64,000 nt of DNA from Phorcus lineatus (lineage: Eukaryota; Mollusca; Gastropoda; Trochida; Trochidae), in assembly GCA_921293015.1 (NCBI GenBank), contig OV121092.1, positions 46,895,064 to 46,959,063 of the forward strand, written 5' to 3'. Positions 59,691 to 64,000 of this stretch are shown piece by piece. Under the pieces are notes generated by a model. That model had not been told where the DNA came from, ran no database searches, and saw only the letters and a list, made by a program, of their open reading frames with translations. A program made the position numbers and the translations under genes. Numbering within the stretch: position 1 is the stretch's first letter; every line of letters starts with the position of its first letter.

Positions 59691-60194
59691 ATGACTGTCA
59701 TTGCGTTTGCTTTTATATTCAAATAACATAAAATTATTCAAAGAAGGTAGCTATTTCTCGACGTTTTGAAATGACAAATTAGATTATGTTTTACATTGTT
59801 TACATACACTATATACATTTACTGCAATCCTTGTCATTCTATTTGAAACCTATAAAAACGTAAATTTTGTAATTCAACTCATAAAATGTTGACTTCCTGA
59901 AAATGATGCTCATTCCTCACCTTATTAAACAATACTTCATCTTCATAATTAATATCTGCGCCCTGGAATGAAGAGATGGAACGTCATTAACGAAAATAAA
60001 TCATCCTGACTCATCCTGTTTAGAGGCCTACCATTAAAAATCTTGAGGAAATATTTTTACATTCATGATTAAACAGCAAATGCATGTGTTGATTTAATGT
60101 CTGAAGTTGTAGCCGTGCTTCATTCATTACTACATATTAAATTTTTTGTTTCCCTAAAACACCATCTTGAGACTTTTTGAAAAAAAAAATTGGG

Positions 60195-60345
60195 AAAACT
60201 TTTCCGTCCGGGTTGTACCGCTGTTGCTGAACGCGAGTCGTCTCATTGGCCGTTAGAAAGCTAGCGATATGAGGGATTTGGCTCGAAAGAGATCAGGGCA
60301 TTTGGAAGGAGCTGAGCGGACTCAAAACGCAGATGCAGCCGGATG
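60195..60345. repeat. half copy of the long-TIR MITE
   Basis: TCCGTCCGGGTTGTACCGCT, GAACGCGAGTCGTCTCATTG, AAGAGATCAGGGCAT and GCAGCCGGATG match the right half of the 53.9-kb copy. The left half is absent. Confidence 0.7.
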
Positions 60346-60349
60346 AAAA

Positions 60350-61320
60350 ACATTTTCTAATGTAGATACTGTGTGAAAATGTCAAACATGAAAGACGCTG
60401 TCAGCATTTTTTATTTGATGAAAATGAATATTTCATTGTAACATGATAATAGAAAGGTATTAAAAAAATTTAATAAATACAAAACCCCAAGTGCATTGTG
60501 CTTACATGTAAGCGAGTGAAACCTTATTTGGAAACAAGTTTCTACACAACTAAAAGAAAGATTTAAGCATGTAAAACCCTCTCATTGAAATATACTTGAC
60601 TGTACCTACCGGGGAAAATTTGAATTGTGAAGTACTTTTGTAGGTGCTATCCATGACTAAAGAAGATATTGATATTTCATTTCTATTATTTCAAAATGTT
60701 AATGCAGTTTATTCGAGGAGTTGACATCAGTCTTGAAATTATTTGAGGATTCATCCGAAGTTAAGTATCTTTAAGGTAGAGCAATGCTTCTTCTTGTAAG
60801 AGATTGAGTTCAGTGAAGTATCAATCTGTTGAAATCTGTATCAATCATGATTGATGTCACCAATATATTTTTCAACTGCCAAATGGGGGTGTATCAAATC
60901 ATCCATCAGTTGGATTTTACAGAAATAATTTCGGATCTATTCTTTTTCATTGTGAACTGGAGTTAGAAGCGTTATAAACGTATCTCTGAATGCTAAAGGT
61001 GTATCAATAACTTTTTCTCACAAAAACGAGCAGTCAAGGACCACGAAAGAACATATAAGTCAGTTACAAGTGATTTAATTTTATTTGGAGATTTGAATGT
61101 CATTAATCGTACACTTTATTTAGACTGGAATTTCGACTGTAAAGATATATCCCACATTTTCATGCTGACTTGCAATTGGTTTTGCAACATATTTTTTTAA
61201 ATAACGTTTTGTTGAGTATTTTGCTGGCATCAATTCTCGTTTAGTCTTAATAATCATGAGGAGTAAACAAACCTTAGATAACCTTTCAAGTGAGTTGTCT
61301 GTGCAAGAGAAAAAACATGA
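60350..61320. other. no recognisable gene
   Basis: AT-rich DNA without supported features. A short stretch near 61075-61100 reads LFGDLNVI-like in one frame, but no surrounding endonuclease landmarks were found. Confidence 0.4.
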
Positions 61321-61326
61321 ACACTT

Positions 61327-61668
61327 CTCTAATAGTCACTGAGACAGAGATATGAACTCTTCTCTAATAGTCACTAAGCCAAAGATATGAACTCTTCTCT
61401 AGTAGTCACTAAGCAAAAGATATGAACTCTTCTCTAATAGTCACTGAGCCAAAGATATGAACTCTTCTCTAATAGTCACTGAGCCAAAGATATGAACTCT
61501 TCTCTAATAGTCACTGAGCCAAAGATATGAACTCTTCTCTAATAGTCACTGGGCCAAAGATATGATCTCTTCTCTAATAGTCACTGAGCCAAAGATATGA
61601 ACTCTTCTCTAATAGTCACTGAGCCAAAGATATGGACTCTTCTCTAATAGTCACTGAGCCAAAGAAAT
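61327..61668 (+). repeat. 35-bp minisatellite, ten copies
   Basis: The unit starts CTCTAATAGTCACTGAGCCA and continues AAGATATGAACTCTT. Ten units differ by few substitutions; the outermost left units are the most diverged. The period is not a multiple of three and stops occur, so it is non-coding. Confidence 0.95.
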
Positions 61669-62004
61669 CACCTTGCCCGCTTTCTTTGCGATAACCACTA
61701 ACAACAAGGATTTTTAAGATGACTGGCGATGGGGAATTCGCGATTTCGCTACATTCGGTAATAAAAAAAGGAAGAATTATCTAAACAAAAAATGAACCCC
61801 GAAATATGCCTATGAGGCCACATAGGTAGTACATTGACTCTTACTGAGTACATTAATATTTGTACTGAAATAGCATTAAAATAAACAATCTTATCTAAAC
61901 TGTATCGTTCAACATGCAAAGTGCACAGATGTAGGTGCGTAGCTTGGCACCATTTTACTACTCGTCCTTTCGTGTATTTCATTACGTGTGAATGTATGTA
62001 TATT

Positions 62005-62240
62005 AAATTATCCAGTCAAACCAGCAAAATAAGACTAACAATTGAATATATTAATGGTAACAATTTGATTAATAATAAGCTTAAGCTTAGAATAAGCTCA
62101 TAAAATGTTACAAGTTACTATATTGATTAATAAAATAAGTTATACAATATCAAATGCGTCAAAAGTCTAGCTAAATTGTAATATTCACCAAGTCCTTGAT
62201 CAAATAGAAGTGATAGGTCGAGACTTGATTCCTTGATTAA
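62005..62240 (+). repeat. segment duplicated at 55.5 kb
   Basis: AGTCAAACCAGCAAAATAAG, ACAATTGAATATATTAATGG and a GGTCGAGACTTGATTCCTTG stretch parallel 55480-55650. Orientation is the same, with moderate divergence. Confidence 0.55.
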
Positions 62241-62330
62241 TACAGTTTTAATATGGAAAACAATGGAGCAGCAAAATGATTGCAAAATTGTAGCAAACCA
62301 GGTTGATCAAATGTGTGAGGGATTGCTTTC

Positions 62331-62389
<59 letters not shown>

Positions 62390-62390
62390 T
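62331..62390. repeat. (AAT)n microsatellite
   Basis: About 19 uninterrupted AAT units. Confidence 0.95.
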
Positions 62391-62684
62391 GTGAGTAGAT
62401 AACAAAAATTCGAGAAACTTCTGTTTCAGAAAGCTTTCTTACACTTGTGCTTGCAGTATCTCATTCTGTAGCTAAAACACCTGCAAAGAAAATTAGAACT
62501 AGGACATTAACATCAAATCAAGACCTATTATGGCCATAGTGAAGTATTTGTTAACAATGAACTGTGTATTTCATTTGTAAGAACAAACGTTTCAACACAG
62601 TGAAGGCAGAGTCCAAATGTAATAACTTTATAAAGGTGATTTAGGGTTAGCAAACAAAATCTCATCCATATTAAAATATAGCGC

Positions 62685-62905
62685 AGTGTGCTCGGCGTCG
62701 GGTCAAGAGTTCCTTGGTTCGAAAGCCGCCAGGGAGTGACCGCAACTCTGTCCGCAGCAGAGAACTGTTCTTCACGCGGTGAGGTTTGGGTGCAACCCTA
62801 CACTGATATTCAGCATAGTACAAGCCATGGTTCGCTATTTAAAGCGACATTAGTGTTGCGGAATTTTCCCCTGCAATAATCATGGCAGCCGAGTTAGACT
62901 GTCGC
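62685..62905 (+). repeat. tRNA-derived SINE
   Basis: B-box-like GGTTCGAAAGCCGCC (about 62717), then GGTTTGGGTGCAACCCTACA, CCATGGTTCGCTA, TTAGTGTTGCGG, and CTGCAATAATCATGGCAGCC. The 3' tail is truncated. Confidence 0.75.
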
Positions 62906-63017
62906 AAATTTGATGAAAGTATTAGTCATTCTTTCGTCTGTTGAGAATCCATTTCAATCAATAGTGATTAACAAATCTGCCCATACCTTGTGTTTTCAAA
63001 CATTTATCTTTGCTTTC

Positions 63018-63345
63018 GAGGGCGGGATAGCGTAGTGATTAGCGTGTTCAGCCTCGGTGATCAAGAGGTCCGTGGTTGAAATTCCGCCACGAACTCTGCA
63101 ACTTCGACTGAAGTAGAAAACCGTTCAAAAACCGATCAGGTTTGGGTACATTACTTTACTGAATTTCAGCTCATTACTGCCCATTCTTCGCTAGTTCCAG
63201 CCGACGCTCGCAGGATTCCCGCAATGCATAGCCACAATAGTTGTTTTCTCCATGCAATAATTCTGGCAGCCGTAATGTAAGTGATGTACTTTATAAAGCG
63301 GCTTTAAACCAGAAATCACCTCACCTCACTTCACATCACATCTTA
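63018..63345 (+). repeat. tRNA-derived SINE, nearly full length
   Basis: The head GGCGGGATAGCGTAGTGATT covers the A box and GTGGTTGAAATTCCGCC the B box, in the tRNA-like spacing. The body has GGTTTGGGTACATTACTTTA and CGCTAGTTCCAGCCGACGCT. The 3' end is AAAGCGGCTTTAAACCAG with a CACCTCACCTCACTTCAC tail. Confidence 0.88.
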
Positions 63346-64000
63346 ATTCCATGGAATATTTAGGACATTATTTTTGAATGATTGATGGAGAAGTGACAAA
63401 CATATGTAGAACCTTGATTTACTTGTGATAAAGATATGTCGATTCAAGTTCTTTTAGCATGGCTGCCTTGGAATTTGCAGAAAATTCATTTTGCTAAGGT
63501 TTAAGATAACAACTAAATCTTATAAATTTGATTTGAAATGAAGAATGTCTCATGGATGATTATCCACAGTTTTTCTCCTTGCCTGGCATCTATCCTAATT
63601 GACCAATGGAGCCATCTAATTGTCGACGCTGCACTAGGAAAGGAAGTAACTGGAGTCGTGTTACCGCCAACGTAAGTGGTTGAAGGGGGAAAAGAGACAC
63701 GTGACCCAACACTTCTCGAGTGCGAATACGTCAGAGCTAGATAATCCAATCTACTTAAAAAGCTTCATTTGTCAGACCGTTTAGTTTTCTGTTCTCATGC
63801 ATGTCCAAAATACTACGATTCGCAAAATCTGCATGTAATTAAATATGTAGTTTGTAAGTAAATTAGATAAAGTAAATATGTGAAATTAATTTTTCATCGG
63901 GGATTTTTATGCTTTATTGAATTCTCTTAATTATTTTAATCCAGTTCCGTGTAATAAACTTTTGAGTATTGTGCAAAAAAAACCCAATCTTCATATCTTG
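63346..64000. other. no recognisable gene
   Basis: AT-rich DNA. The 78-codon minus frame at 63513-63749 has no recognised domain or splice context. Confidence 0.4.

Noticed and set aside
61327-61668. CRISPR-like array
   Set aside because: Units are contiguous 35-bp repeats without unique spacers, in a eukaryotic context; it is a minisatellite.
63018-63090. Possible functional tRNA gene
   Set aside because: A and B boxes are present, but the sequence continues into a SINE body, the B box is mutated and the acceptor stem does not close.

Overview
The window looks like AT-rich, gene-poor nuclear DNA from an animal, most likely a gastropod mollusc (abalone-like). I base this on three things: tRNA-derived SINEs ending in CTCACCTCACC, a dispersed repeat opening with GGGGTTTAACGTG, and CR1/L2-type, L1-type and Tc1-type relics next to a small spliced gene. 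The species call rests on recalled repeat character and is an inference. No bacterial operon, CRISPR array or rRNA gene was seen.

Layout. Positions 1-37 kb are dominated by diverged copies of one long, mostly non-coding block. Short conserved landmarks recur in the same order and orientation, for example the stretch around GGTTCTGAAATGAAGTT at 2.0, 10.4, 15.0, 17.4 and 33.1 kb. A ~150-bp module bounded by ACAAGTGTCG lies at 3.1, 12.2, 20.9 and 25.9 kb, and inverted at 36.1 kb. Into this array have landed two broken Tc1-type transposons (4.5-6.2 and 8.3-8.9 kb), a 205-bp fold-back (27.3 kb) and a 2.5-kb element with perfect 28-bp terminal inverted repeats (30.58-33.10 kb).

The best host gene is on the minus strand at 44.5-46.3 kb. 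Three exons with GT-AG, phase-1 introns and a TATA box encode a 95-residue secreted cysteine-rich peptide; a SINE sits in its second intron. Positions 46.7-53.5 kb hold retroelements: a SINE with an L2-like tail, an L1-type relic (minus) and a nearly complete CR1/L2-type LINE (plus), whose frame is broken at a run of 20 G.

The right end (53.8-64 kb) holds MITEs with long terminal inverted repeats and 9-bp target duplications, an unidentified coding-like ORF at 57.9 kb, another LINE fragment, a 35-bp minisatellite and several SINEs. Most of the window is therefore selfish DNA and decayed duplications. The LINE probably supplied the machinery for the SINE whose 3' end resembles its own. No gene cluster working as a pathway is visible.
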